From Gnetum montanum (Eukaryota > Streptophyta > Gnetopsida > Gnetales > Gnetaceae): a stretch of DNA of 64,000 bases. The translations under genes and the position numbers were made by a program. The notes below the pieces were generated by a model. The model saw nothing but the letters and a program-made list of their open reading frames with translations. It did no database searches and was not told the DNA's origin. Positions 34,986-46,429 of the stretch are shown in pieces. Positions within the stretch are counted from its first letter, which is position 1; the number at the start of each line of letters is the position of its first letter. The stretch is from assembly GCA_015680685.1 (NCBI GenBank), contig MNCI01014507.1, positions 219,349 through 283,348 on the forward strand, written 5' to 3'.

Positions 34986-35800
34986 ATGACATCCGAGGAT
35001 GGGAAAGTCTAGATCGACAAATTCGATGGAACAGACATTGGATTCTGGAAGATGCAGATTGAAGATTATCTGTATCAAAAGAAGTTGCATGAATTGCTGC
35101 TAGGGAAGAAGCCCGATCAAATGGATCAAGAAGATTGGAATCTCTTAGATTGCCAGGCACTTGGTGTGATTAGATTAACATTGGCAAGAAATGTTGCATT
35201 CAACATTGTTAATGAGACAACCACTGCAGGTTTAATGAAAACGTTGTCAAGCATGTATGAAAAGCCATCTACTGCAAACAAGGTATATTTGATGCGTCAG
35301 TTGTTCAATCTGAAGATGGGTGAAGGTGCATCAGTTACAAATCACATCAATGAATTCAATATGATAATTAGTCAATTGAATTGAGTGGCGATCACCTTTG
35401 AGGATGAAATCCAGGCATTGATTTTGCTGTCATCTTTGCCAGAGAGTTGGTCTGCAACAGTGACTACTGTGAGTAGTACATTAGGTACTTTAAAATTAAA
35501 GTTGAATGATATTCAAGACATGATTCTTAGCGAGGAAATTCGCAGAAGGGAGTCAAGAGAATCCTTAGGGTTTGCTTTAAATACAGAAAGCAGAGGTAGG
35601 AGCTCACAACGTGGTCAAAACCATGGTGATGGTAGATCGTAGTCTAGAGGCAGAGGAAAATCTAAAAATCATAGGGAAGTTGTTTGCTGGAATTGTGATA
35701 AGAAGGATCACTTTAGAAATCAGTGCAGGGTACCAAAGAAGAAGAAAAATCACACACAAGATGATGAATCAGCGAATGCAGCAAAGGAGATTATTGCTGA
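34986..35800 (+). pseudogene. Element E gag
   Basis: The ATG at 34986 reads MTSEDGKV then a TAG, followed by FDGTDIGFWKMQIEDYL, the conserved start of copia gag (UBN2 type). The core continues through 35384 and past a second stop. A canonical zinc knuckle lies at 35685-35726: C-x2-C-x4-H-x4-C (CWNC, H, QC). Gag forms the particle and the knuckle binds the element RNA. Three TAG or TGA stops are the only lesions; the frame is intact from start to protease. Confidence 0.88.
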
Positions 35801-36110
35801 TGCTTTGATTTGCTGTGTGGACAATTCCATTGAATCTTGGATTTTGGATTCAGGTGCTTCATTCCACTCCACTCCATGCAAAGAATTGTTACATAATTAT
35901 GTTGCAGGGAAGTTTGGAAAGGTTTATCTTGCAGATGATGAACCTTTGGATATTGTGGGGAAGGGTGAAGTTCAAATAAAAATCACCCAAGGGATGCAAT
36001 AGAAATTGCAAAATGTAAGACATGTTCCTGGACTTAAGAAAAATTTAATCTCCATGAGTCCGATGGATTTGGATGGGTATACAACAACATTTGGCGATAG
36101 GTCATGGAAG
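35801..36110 (+). pseudogene. Element E protease
   Basis: WILDSGASFH holds the D-S-G active site (Asp codon 35847-35849), in frame with gag. It continues through ADDEPLDIVGKGEV and the stop at 36000-36002, then VRHVPGLKKNLIS, the block that precedes integrase in copia polyproteins. The only lesion is the single nonsense codon. Confidence 0.85.
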
Positions 36111-37300
36111 ATTACCAAGGGAAACTTGGTTGTTGCACGAGGTAGTAAGGTGGGAACATTGTACATGACTACAGCAAAGAAAGATGCAGTTGCAGTTGCT
36201 AACTATGATGGTGATTCAGTCCTATGGCACCGAAGACTTGGGCACATGAGTGAAAAAGGTATGAAGTTGTTGGCTTCAAAGGGAAAGTTACCAAAGTTTA
36301 AGTGTGATGATGTTGGCTTGTGTGAAGATTGTGTTTATGGGAAGCAAAAACGAGTTACTTTCTCAAAGATAGGGAGGATACCACAGACTAAAAATATTGA
36401 ACTGGTGCATTCAGATGTATGGGGTCTAGCTCCAGTGAAGTCTCTTGGAGGCTCAAGCTATTATGTCACCTTCATTGACGATTCCACTAGGAAGGTATGG
36501 GGTTTTTTTTTTTTCTTAAAAATAAATCTGATGTATTTGCTACTTTTAAAAGGTGGAAAGTTGAAGTAGAAAATCAGACTGGTTTAAAAATAAAATGTCT
36601 AAAGTCAAATAATGGAGGAGAATATGACAGCCAAGAATTTAAGAATTTCTATTCAGAAAATGGGATCATGATGATCAAGATAGTTCTAAGAATGCCAGAG
36701 CAAAACGGTGTTGCTGAATGGATGAACAGAACCTTGAATGAAAGAGCTAGGAGCATGAGAATACACTCTAGGCTACCAAAGTTCTTTTGGGCAGATGTAG
36801 TTAACACAGCAGCCTACCTCATTAATCAAGCACCTTTAGTTCCATTGGAGTTCAGAATACTAGAGGAGGTATGGACTGGGAAGGAGGTAAATCTTTCACA
36901 TTTGAAAATTTTTAGGTGTGTCTCGTATGTGCATATTAATTCAAATGATAGAGATAAGCTAGATCCTAAAGCCAAGAAATGTTATTTTATTGGCTATGGT
37001 TTCGATAATTTTGGTTATCGTTTCCTGGATGATCAAAATAGGAAAATTATCAGACACGGGGATGTCATTTTTAATGAACACATAGTGTACAAGGATAGGT
37101 TCGGTTTAGAATCCAACATTGCAGGGAAGCAAGAAAAAGAATGTGAGAAGGCTGAACTGGAAGAGATATCTGAGAGGGATGTGGATGGAAGGATTCGAGC
37201 AAATCCTAGAAATAGGATAGCTGAAAATGAAAATGATGTTGCAGAAACAGCCACACCAGAGCCTCAGTTGAAAAGATCTGCAAGAACACCAAAGCCTAGA
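36111..37300 (+). pseudogene. Element E integrase
   Basis: Zinc-binding motif in WHRRLGHM ... CEDCVYGKQ (36225-36345). The core has the first catalytic Asp in HSDVWG (36414 region). Where the second belongs, SNNGGEY reads Asn (36608-36610), a G-to-A change. The Glu in GVAEW (36716-36718) follows after 35 residues. A frameshift falls in a run of twelve T (36503-36514), so the protein is split into two overlapping frames. The C-terminal GYRFLDDQNRKI block is present. Without the second Asp it could not cut or join DNA even if the frame were whole. Confidence 0.88.
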
Positions 37301-38100
37301 GAAAGGTACTTTCCCTCATTACATTACTTATTGTTGACTGATGCTGGGGAACCAAAATGTTTGGATGAAGCAATGCAGGTAATAGATTGTGTTGAGTGGG
37401 AGGTGGCTATGAGAGATGAGATGAAGTCACTCCACAAAAATATGACATGGACACTAACTGAGTTGCCAGAAAGAAAGAAGGCATTGGAGAATAAGTGGGT
37501 GTACAGGGTCAAGGAAGAACATGATGGTAGCAAAAGATATAAAGCAAGGTTAGTAGTGAAGGGTTTCCAGTAGAAAAAGGGAATTGACTACATAGAAATT
37601 TTTTCACCTGTAGTAAAGTTGACTACCATTAGAGTAGTGCTAAGTATTGTGGCTGTTGATGATTTGCATCTAGAGTAGCTAGATGTCAAAATTGCATTTC
37701 TACATGGTGACCTCGAAGAAGACATTTACATAACACAACCAGAAGGTTTCCAAGTTCCAGGGAGGGAAAATCTTGTGTGTAAATTGAAGAAAAGCCTATA
37801 TGGGTTGAAGCAGGCTCCAACGCAATGGTACAAAAAGTTTGATGGATTTATGTGTAAAAATATGGCTTTGTTCGAAGCAAGATGGATCACTGCTACTATT
37901 TCAAGAATACTAATGACTGTTATATAATATTGTTGTTATATGTTGATGATATGCTAGTTGCAGGGACTAGCATGAAGGAGATCAATAACTTAAAGCAACA
38001 ATTGGCAAGAAAATTTGAGATGAAAGACTTGGGGCCAGCTAAGCAGATACTTAGGATGAGAATATCTAGAGATAGATTAGAGGGATTGCTGAAGCTATCT
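37301..38100 (+). pseudogene. Element E reverse transcriptase
   Basis: Copia RT motifs in order: WEVAMRDEM, TWTLTELP, NKWVYRVKEEHDGS, YKARLVVKGFQ (stop at 37571-37573), [37 protein letters not shown], then YVDDMLVAG with the catalytic YVDD at 37939-37950. A one-base loss around 37858-37866 shifts the frame just before YVDD. Two stops (37571, 37676 region) are TAG. Catalytic residues are all present. Confidence 0.9.
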
Positions 38101-38900
38101 TAAGAAAAGTACATAGGAAAGTTGCTGAAAAGGTTTAGTCTTCAAGATTCCAAGATCAGAAATACTCCTATGGGAAGCCATGTTCATCTCTCCAAGGATT
38201 AGGCACCAAAGATAGATGAGAAGAGAAAACACATGGCCAAAGTACCTTATGCTTCAGCAGTTGGAAGCTTGATGTATGCTATGGTATGTACTAGGCCAGA
38301 CATAGCTCATGCAGTGGGAGTTGTTAGCAGGTTTATGTTTGATCCAGAAAGGAAGCACTGGGAAGCTATAAAGTGGCTCCTAAGATATCTGAAAGGAACT
38401 TCAGGTATGACACTTTGTTTTAAAAGGAGCAGCATTACTCTACAGGGTTTTTCTGATGTGGATCTGGGAGGTGACTTGGATAGCAGGAAGAGCACCACTG
38501 GTTGTCTCTTTACCGTGGGCAACACAGCTATGAGCTGGATGTCTTGACTTCAGCAGAGCATTGCTCTCTCAACCATAGAAGCAGAATATATGGCTATCTT
38601 AGAAGCTGGAAAAGAGATGATCTGGTTGAAGGGTCTTGTAAAAGAATTGGGTAAGACATGGAACAACAATGAGCTTTTCACTGACAGTCAAAGTGCCATA
38701 CATCTAGCTAAAAATCCAGTCTTCCATTCCAAATCCAAACACATTCAGCTAAGGTATCATCATATCTAGGAATTGATAGATGATGGAACATTATTGCTGA
38801 GGAAGATTCCTAGTTCAAACAACCCTACAGACATGTTAACCAAGGTAGTTACCTTTGCTAAGCTGAAACTTTGCACAACCTTAGCAGGCCTCCATGGTTA
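38101..38900 (+). pseudogene. Element E RNase H
   Basis: Copia RNase H block: VPYASAVGSLMYAMVCTRPD, LRYLKGT, GFSDVDLGGDLDSRKSTTG, then [23 protein letters not shown] and [10 protein letters not shown]. It would remove the RNA strand after minus-strand DNA synthesis. Stops at 38101-38103 and 38545-38547 and one near 38766; no frameshift. The frame ends LAGLHG then a stop just before the 3' LTR, the usual end of the copia polyprotein. Confidence 0.88.
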
Positions 38901-38934
38901 GCAATGAGAGGCATTATTTTTTGTTTGATCAGTC

Positions 38935-38948
38935 TCCAGGGGTGAGAT
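38935..38948 (+). promoter_or_regulatory. Polypurine tract of element E
   Basis: CCAGGGGTGAGAT lies directly before the 3' LTR's TGTTAAG. Confidence 0.75.
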
Positions 38949-39269
38949 TGTTAAGTTAGGTGGTGACTGATCCAACAAGGGTCAAAACCAGTTAACAGCA
39001 GTTAGAGCAGTAGTTAACAGTAGTGAGCAATAGTTAGCACTAGTTAACAACAGTTAGAGTAATACTTAATCAGTAGTTACTGGTCCAGTTTCCTCTCTTC
39101 CGTAACGGCCCAAAAACATTGCTGTTTCCATAATTGTATCTAGCAATTATTATTTAATAACAATTCTCATGTATTTCCGGTGGTGTGCTTGCTTAAACGC
39201 CACACAAAACTGTGTGTGTTGCCTATGTTTTCTGTTTTCTTCGGTTCTTATCTGTTCCTGAGTTTAACA
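38949..39269 (+). repeat. 3' LTR of element E
   Basis: 321 bp, TGTTAAG to TTTAACA, followed by the AAGAT duplication. Differences from the 5' copy are mostly transitions plus a 3-bp deletion. Confidence 0.92.
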
Positions 39270-39274
39270 AAGAT

Positions 39275-41405
39275 TTCGATGATTCTGTCAAAACATTTTA
39301 TGAATTTTCATTAAAAGTAATCTTCAGGGTTGCTTTGTTAGGGTTATAATTTACAGCTTCATAGCCAATTGGTTACAGGAGTACCTACACCACAAAAAAT
39401 TGATGAGGGTGAATAAAGCCAGAGCTTTAAAATTTTTTGCTTTCTCAGAATCTATGTTTGTATTTTGTCTTTTATCCAGTTGGAAGTAATGTCATCCGAT
39501 ATTAGATAGAGTGAACCATACCAGATGGTTTCCATTATGTATTTTGTCAAATTTATTTATGCAAAGTATATGCTTACAGAGTATGGTAAGTGTTAATTCC
39601 TTACCTTTTTATCAAGTAAGAAGTGAATCAGGCTCTAGATTATGACCTCTCACGTTCCCCTCTTTTGCATGAGCTTAAAAAACCAAAAGCAGTAGTCATT
39701 TGAGAACCAAAAGTGAAGAACAAAAAAGTTGATTATGTCTCCAAGAGTCATATGCCGTATTATAAGCTTAATCTCAGGAATTATATCAAAATATCCTGGA
39801 GAGGAAGAGGAAGCAACCAGATTCAAATGTTATTTTGGGTGAGGTAGCTTCTCTGCCATGTTATTCCTTTTGGGTCTCAGTGTCATGAAAAAGCATGGGA
39901 TTGTGGTGTTTAAAGCTTTTCATTGACAAATGAGCATCGTTATAAGTCTAGACCACAGAAGCCATGCACACCTCAATACCCTGTAGCAAATCAAACAGAC
40001 AAAAGTGTTGAGCTGCATCTTAAACAGTGTGTGCACAAATCAGTAGACTACCAATGGTACCGTGAATCATGTCCCAGCAGTTTCAATCTCATGCAGCCAA
40101 GCTTTAAAATCTAGAATTGCCATGAATTCTACAAATCTGAAGCACCAATAGCATTGTCTCAGGGCAACTAAAGCTAAGTTCAGGCAAACGAAAATGAATC
40201 CCTTAACTGGCAGGCCATTGATTGACAATCCACATCCAACCATTTATTTCAGACGGATGCACCTACATTTTCTGCACTACGATTTGGACAACCCATTGAA
40301 TCTAGAAGGCAAAAGACCTATAAATTATTCCAACCTACCCAACTTGTTCACCCAAAACAAAAATAGGTCGGAGCAAAGAATTGAAATGCCAAGTGTATTA
40401 TTATGTTCCACAATGAATGAAAATGAAGTGAATAAATAAATTTGCATGTGGTAGCAAAACAAATAGTGTCTTATCTTGAAAGTGCATCCTTACCAAAATT
40501 ACAAAATGCACAAGTAGCATTAAATTTCTTATAACATATCCCTTAAATAATAATGCATTTCTATCAAGGCATCCTCCATGAAACTCATGAAATCACCTTC
40601 CTAAGTAGTCCATATCCATATGTATAATTAAACAATGCTTAAGTCAAGACAAATATGAAACTTGGTAACGAAAAAAATAATCCAATGCATACTAAGGTTA
40701 CTAGACTAGAAACTAAGTTGTCAATGCCTATTGAATGACAACTACAAGTTAGTTGTATTATAACAAATTTATCCATGATGAACCATATTTAAATAATTTG
40801 TTTTGGTTAATCTATATCCTATTTTGTGTGCTTTTTTGAGTCATCACTTTCACAAGTGCAACTAAACTCTATCAAAGTGCTGCCATGCTTACATAGCCCA
40901 GAATCATTTGGTCAATGCAAAGTCTAGTGTTTGCATGGTAAATAAACCTTATGGTTTTCCCTCATTCTACCATTGATGCCTTAAATATTAAAATACTAAA
41001 AACATTCATAAAACATCATAACAATAAAAAAAATTTTATTTAGTTCTTTCTTTCTTAAGTTGTAATGATTTACACTTTCCAACAAGATTATAACTATATA
41101 GTATAGTGTTGCATCATGAAAATTGTGACTAAGAGTCATTTTCATTGCATTTCATGTATGGTGTTACACATGTACCTAGGAGGGATTGCAACACAAGCAT
41201 TGCACCTATCTCCAAGAGGGATTACAATGTGTGTATGTTTATTGTTGTTTCATTCTTTATAATTCATAAACTTATAAAAATTATAAAATATAAAATCATA
41301 AATATTTCTCTCTATCACCATGGCAAAAGATGCTCTAATTATCTTATATGTATAATAACATCTCCTCTATTTCTTCAACACAGTGATATACATGAGTGTT
41401 CTATC
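39275..41405. other. Unassigned AT-rich stretch
   Basis: No gene or transposon domain is readable on either strand. ORFs at 39923-40114, 40194-40439 and 41145-41501 show no recognisable motif. It could hold D's missing 5' end in decayed form, but the 3' LTR (TATAAATA near 52384) has no match here that I can see. Confidence 0.35.
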
Positions 41406-41409
41406 AAGA

Positions 41410-41703
41410 AATCCACTTGCCCTACGCAGGGGAGGGGGGGAGTGATCATCCATGGTGATAAGATGATCCCTCAAGTAGTTAACAATGTGGAAATGGAATA
41501 GGGTTCGGAGGTTGAGGTCCCCAAAGATCAAACCCCTATCCCAACAGTTGAATAGGCTGACACAGTAGCCAATGGAAGCTTGGCTTGGGCTAAATTACCC
41601 TTTCAGAGAGAAGATGGTAGCATAGAGGAATGCTGTAATAAGCCTCCTCATCCATACGCATCGCCAAACTTAAAAATAATCAAGAATCAACTACCGAGTT
41701 AAT
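41410..41703 (+). pseudogene. Gag-like C-terminal remnant of element D
   Basis: An open stretch with few stops: GGVIIHGDKMIPQ, then EVEVPKDQTPIPTVE, LAWAKLPFQREDGSIEEC, to a stop near 41701. Acidic and Pro-rich like the end of a Gag, and followed directly by the tandem repeats. Identity is inferred from position only. Confidence 0.3.
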
Positions 41704-41811
41704 TGATAAACATGTTGATGTAACATGTTATATAAGTTTACATTGCTTACTGGCACGCAGTTCACATTCATTTATGTCAACTCGTTATCATTACGTTTTT
41801 TCATTATTGTT

Positions 41812-42110
41812 GGCTCGAAGTGGCTCTAAACTATCGCTGGCCCAAAATGGCCTTAAACTATCGCTGGCCCGAAATGGCCTTAAACTAACTATGGCCCACT
41901 ATGGCCTAAAACTGAAAATTCTGTTTATTCCCTTCCATGTGTGTGGCCTGATCCGAAACAGCCTTAAACTATCGCTATCCTGAAATGGCCTTAAACTAAC
42001 TACGGCTTGCTATGGCCTAAAACTGGCAATTCTATTTATTCTTTTATGCTTATGATGGCCCGACCCAAAATGGCCTTAAACTATTAGCAGCCTGTAGTGG
42101 CCTAAAATGT
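41812..42110. repeat. Tandem repeat array 1 of element D
   Basis: About nine copies of a 27-bp unit of the form GGCCCGAAATGGCCTTAAAC followed by TATCGCT or TAACTAT. A higher-order period of 111 bp is visible: 41866-41976 and 41977 to about 42087 repeat the same order of variants, including an AATTCT-rich spacer. Confidence 0.85.
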
Positions 42111-42204
42111 GTAACCTTTCTAACGATACATTTCCTTTCATAAAATCAAAATAAAAAATAAAAAATGTTATTTTATGATCACATTGATCAAAAAATGTTA
42201 CTCT

Positions 42205-42453
42205 TTATTCCCTTTCATTATGACAAAATTTTTGGTCAATATTGCCATGGTACACATCCTCTTTGTTACCACTTCCATCTGCGTTGTTTAACTCCACCTC
42301 CACCTCATGAGGATCATCTTCATAAGGACCTTCTTTATGTGGTGTCTCTTCATGGGGGCGATCGTCTCTAGGCTCCTCCTCATGGGGATCCTCTTCGTGA
42401 GGGCCATCATCTCCATCATGCTCCTCTTCATGAGGACCCTCTTCATGTCGATC
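42205..42453 (-). pseudogene. Terminal acidic-repeat exon of the minus-strand gene
   Basis: Begins after acceptor CAAATCATAG and is fully open to a TAA at 42207-42205. It encodes about eight imperfect copies of an acidic unit of the type GPHEED/DPHEEE, then VEVELNNADGSG. No known function; such repeats are expected to be disordered. Confidence 0.6.
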
Positions 42454-43558
42454 CTATGATTTGACATGAAACAAACATTAGCATCGCCACTGAAAGTATG
42501 AAAAACAAGAATACAACTGTAGCATAGCTTACCTATGCTGGTCCTGCATCGACCACAAAAGGAATTTGCTCCAGGTCGACTAATAGACATCACATGATCT
42601 CGGCTTCAGTGAGCTTGGCCCAAACAATGTCTCCTAGATCAACTCCAACCCTAGTAGTTAGGTCTATTTTCACCTTTTCTATCTTCTGTGGCCTCTTTCA
42701 AAGATATTCGTTGATGTTCTAACACTCCCATAAAGAACAGGCCAAGCATAACACACATTTATGCATCTCATCATAAAGGAAGCGTGGCACTTTGATCACC
42801 TCTGGTGAAGGTTCAGGGGTAGTGTCTATGTCAACGGGCTCTTTGGGATCCCATCTGAGGCGAGATCCTGTAACATAAAAGAATAACAATTAGACTCAAC
42901 AGAATAACCTAATGTCGCAATGCCAAAAATTCCTGCATAACAACAGTGACATACTGATTTTAGGATTGATTCTCTCTAAGCAATCGATCATATCATTCAC
43001 AATGCCCTTCATAAAGGCGAATTTGTCAGGAGTCTCACCCCAATGCTAAGTTGGGATTACTGACAAAGGTACACCACTATTACCAAAAGTTCATATTATA
43101 CAAACAAAATGAGTTAGACATAGCACCATAGACACAAAGGAAATTAAGATGTTACAACAACACAAGACTCCAATTCAGAAAATCCCCAACGGTAAAAGCG
43201 AGAGGATTGCCCTCTAAGGAAAGGTCAAACTCACCAGTGACAACCCACTCCTCCTTTTCTGGCTCATCCAAAAGGACCTCAATGTCCTCTACACCCATGT
43301 ATCCTTCGGGCATAGGAACCTGTGTGATGTCTACCTTGTTAATAGGGGCCTCTTCTTCTAAAACGGGGGTCCCTTCTCCACGTCGTAAAACTATGGCCCC
43401 TATTTCAGGGGTCAATTCCACTAGATCCTTCATTTCTTTTGTCAAACAACATAGTTAACCAAAAAAAATGTTATTTAGTTTTTACAAGTGCTACACGATG
43501 CAACAATGTCTATACGTAGCGTAATATGCATAAACTAATCATACATTCTTCTACTTAC

Positions 43559-44608
43559 CAGTTGGAGGGTTGTTCCTATGAAACTTAATTCGCAGTTTCC
43601 TTCCCTCTTCACCAGTCAAGCCAGAAGATTCCATTGTCGGACGATGATTTTTCCACTGAACTTATGAATTCACTATTTCTTCTACCAAGTGTTTTCCCCT
43701 TGATGCACTACTGGTGTAAGAAGGAGGCACCGCACCCATGCTGTCTTGGCCTCGTACATGAGGCGCCACTAGATCCTTAGTCGTTAGTGAAAGAGACTCC
43801 CCGATACCTTCGGGGGGATCTTGGGATTGAACAATGTGGAAGACATGGGAAATCCACAGTTTTGAAATCTGGTTAAGGTCTTGCTGCACCCAGATTCCAT
43901 TCTTGTGAACCACCAAGAATTTGGCAAAATGACGAAAGCAAGCTATAAAAAAGGAAAAATTCATGTTGAAACGAGACTCAAGCTTCTTACGAAGCTTGAC
44001 CATTTCAGCTTGCAAGCCTTCAGCAAGGTAACTGGCCCAATTATACTGTGTTCCCTCCTCCATAACATCTCGCATGATCCAAGCCAGCTCTATGCTAAGG
44101 ATTCTTCCCTAGGAGAGTAGCTTGGGGAAAACACGAGTTCAAAAGAGGGGATAAATGGTATTAGCCACCTCTAGTTGGATTTTATTGGTGAGGATACCTT
44201 TTGGTTCCTTTTTAACCCCTAGCCACTCCTCTATGTCCTTCTGATGCTTAGAACCTCTCTTTGATCTTTCTTCCACCAGAAGACCATCAGAAGGAACGTT
44301 AAAAAAGTCGACAAAGAGTCAAGCGTTAATATCAAAGCTCACATGCACATTACGCACATGCATGTGAAGATGTTTGGCTTCTTCACTAAAGGAGTCAACT
44401 AGGGTTAACATTTCAGCCACTGTGACATCGGGGGTTACAACTAGAAATAGATCCATTAGTCCAGCTTCCCAGAGGTTACTAGTTATGACAGTTGGGGCTA
44501 CTCTGTCGCACAGCCAATGCTACACTTCTTTTATGTCGTCATAATGGAAAAAGAGACTGCTCGCCTCATGCCTAGAAGCTATCACCGTGAACTCCTATGA
44601 TTCCCTAA
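43559..44608 (-). pseudogene. Large exon of the minus-strand gene in element D
   Basis: About 350 codons in one frame with six stops (TAG, TGA, TAA) and no frameshift, between an acceptor TTCCTAG and a donor CAACTGGTAAGTAG. Motifs: VTVAEMLTLVDSFSEEAKHL, FVDFFNVPSDGLLVEE, ELAWIMRDVMEEGTQYNWA, then a Ser/Pro-rich end. The order 'FFNVP ... IMRDVMEEG-Q-NWA' recalls the plant-transposon or env-like domain also suspected in element F. The frame is preserved while stops accumulate, as in B's gag. Confidence 0.5.
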
Positions 44609-45075
44609 CTAGGAACATAAAACAACAGTGTAGACAAAATAGTGAAATAATAAAACCTTATATGTTGTTCCCTCAATGTAAGGTCATACAATTGATCATT
44701 GTAGCATAACTTACTGCATCCAAAGTGCAAAGGAAACATTGGGATTTTCTCTTGTACATCGTCAACTATGATAGGACAATCCAAAGTTCACTCCTTATCT
44801 AGCCATCTGGAGTCTCTACACTTGGTGAAGAATATAGCACAATGGATAGGGTAATTTTAGATTTCAAATCTTAGTTGTCCTAGAACACCAGCACACACAT
44901 TGTTGATGGAAGTAAATTCCTTTATGGCTATTTTGGCCATAGATAACATGTTCGTATCACCTTGGAGACCATTAGCATCGATAAAAAACCTATGTCACAG
45001 AATGTAGACAATTTTTTATACTTGACACAAAATCAAAAAATAGTTAGTAAATCATAATGCCTTGAAAACACTTAC

Positions 45076-45522
45076 CCGCCTGCATAATACACAACACCAG
45101 GTGGATTCTGAAAATAGGTCGTGAGATGACGAGCCACGAACAGTGTGTTGTAGGGATGATAACAATCAAACCTGGACATCTCCTAGATCCAAGATAAACA
45201 CCTCAAACCCTTGACATTCTATTTGTGGTCTTTTCCCCTCATGGTCTCGATTGAGCCATCCACCAAAAATGTTAAGATGCCTTGCATTGACCCAACCAGT
45301 AGCATCTCCAAAATTGTAGTGGTTGTCTCGGTTGGTAGATGCGACCAAATAATTACGCTGAAATTATGCAACAAAAACTACAAAAACTCCCGTGTGCCTT
45401 TCTGGAAGCAAACCTCCTCTTCCCCTACATGAGCATGAGGAGGAGGAACATTGGCCACAGGAACATGTAAATAACACAAAATGCTCACAATGTCCAGGAC
45501 GATCAGGACAGGCCTTAGCGTA
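45076..45522 (-). pseudogene. HAD/FCP1 (NIF)-like phosphatase segment
   Basis: Minus-strand frame reading RPVLIVLDIVSILCYL, which lines up with the hydrophobic strand and first Asp of HAD motif I (usually D-x-D-G). FQKGTREFL and FLLHNFSVIIWS follow, parallel to 'KRPG-EFL' and 'FEV-IWS' of plant FCP1/NIF-like phosphatases. After a frame change comes NTLFVARHL ... NPPGVVYY, parallel to 'NTLLIDDSPYK ... NPP'. The second Asp of motif I and the Asp pair of the last motif are replaced, so activity would be lost. Family members dephosphorylate proteins such as the RNA polymerase II tail. The resemblance is by eye and should be tested. Confidence 0.4.
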
Positions 45523-45702
45523 ATCCTTTACAATAAAGCCCACTACCTTAGAAAAAGCAATTTAGACATACTAACAACATCAGAACCAAAAAAATCAAAA
45601 AAGGTTCACAAAAAATCCATTACACAACACTAGGGTTCCATTGTCTCAACTCCCAGAAAATCACATGTTATGCTAGAAATGCATTACCAAAACTACCTAA
45701 AC

Positions 45703-45909
45703 CCTTGCGACGATGCAAGGTCTGTCTCTAACAATGGCGATAAAGGTAACACTACATATTACTCCAGTGTAACATGCAACCATTACAGGCAAGGCAAAAA
45801 AACCCCATTTACACTACGCAAGGGTACAATACGTAGACTCCTGACCAGTTTTGTATTGTGTTTGTACAATATTACCTAGGATCATCCAAACCCTTGCGAC
45901 GGTGCAAGG
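45703..45909. repeat. Tandem duplication in the first intron
   Basis: A block starting AACCCTTGCGACGATGCAAGG recurs 189 bp later with a few changes, each copy carrying the hairpin CCTTGC-6nt-GCAAGG (45703-45720 and 45892-45909) and then GGTCT-TCTCT-ACAATGG. It lies in the inferred intron between exons 1 and 2 of the minus-strand gene. Confidence 0.75.
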
Positions 45910-46429
45910 TCTATCTCTCACAATGGTGATGAGGGCAATATTACAAACTCCAGTAGCGTAGCTAGCACAAGCAGGTATCGACACCCAAAAAAATGCACAT
46001 CTTCAAAAAAAATACAATTACGATGCTGTGATAGTTAAAACAGCAATCATAAAAGGAAGATAAAAATGACTTACTCAGCAAGTGGCGTAGCCTCTCGAGT
46101 TTTGACTCAAGCCTTTGAAATTTTCCCCAATCTTTCCTATACTTTATCAATTCTTGCCAACTTGGCATGTTTGGCTTTAGTCTTTGATGCCATGGTTACG
46201 CTTGAACAACCTTTACAAAATCGTCTACTTAGGCTCTTCTTCTACTTTAGCCTAGCTCAACCTCACGATGTTTACAGTTTACTCTCAGGACAAATAGTCT
46301 ACTTATAAATGAGAGGGTGAAAACTTGCTATTTTCATGTTCGATCAACGTGGAACTTTCCTGAAATGCAAGCATGTTAGTTTGACATGAAATGTGAAGAT
46401 CACACCATTAATCTTGTAGATATCACATT

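Larger units (their letters stand above)
34630..39269 (+). mobile_element. Element E: near-complete Ty1/copia retrotransposon
   Basis: LTRs 34630-34953 and 38949-39269 (TGTTAAG to TTTAACA), exact target duplication AAGAT (34625-34629 and 39270-39274), initiator-Met primer site, one gag-pol frame and polypurine tract. Order gag, protease, integrase, RT, RNase H defines Ty1/copia; the motifs look Tork/TNT1-like. All domains are readable; two frameshifts and about eight stops disable it. The LTRs differ at roughly two dozen of about 320 positions by eye, so it is younger than its surroundings but not recent. Confidence 0.92.
42205..46193 (-). pseudogene. Spliced minus-strand gene within element D
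   Basis: Minus-strand exons, approximate: 46193-46075, 45522-45076, 44989-44715, 44608-43559, 43435-43160, 43059-42955, 42867-42533 and 42453-42205. Donors GTAAGTC (46074), GTAAGTG (45075), GTAAGTT (44714), GTAAGTA (43558), GTATGTC (42954) and GTAAGCT (42532) are good, as are acceptors such as TTACAG at 42868. Reading phase carries across the joins at 43558/43435, 42954/42867 and 42532/42453. Exon 2 resembles HAD/FCP1-type phosphatases; exon 4 is a 350-codon frame loosely like env-like plant-transposon proteins; the last exon has acidic HEE/PHEE repeats. About ten stops make it a pseudogene. Whether element-encoded or captured is open. Confidence 0.55.

Noticed and set aside
39275-41405. Host gene between elements E and D
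   Set aside because: Several short ORFs, but no conserved motif, exon-like pattern or frame preservation could be supported.
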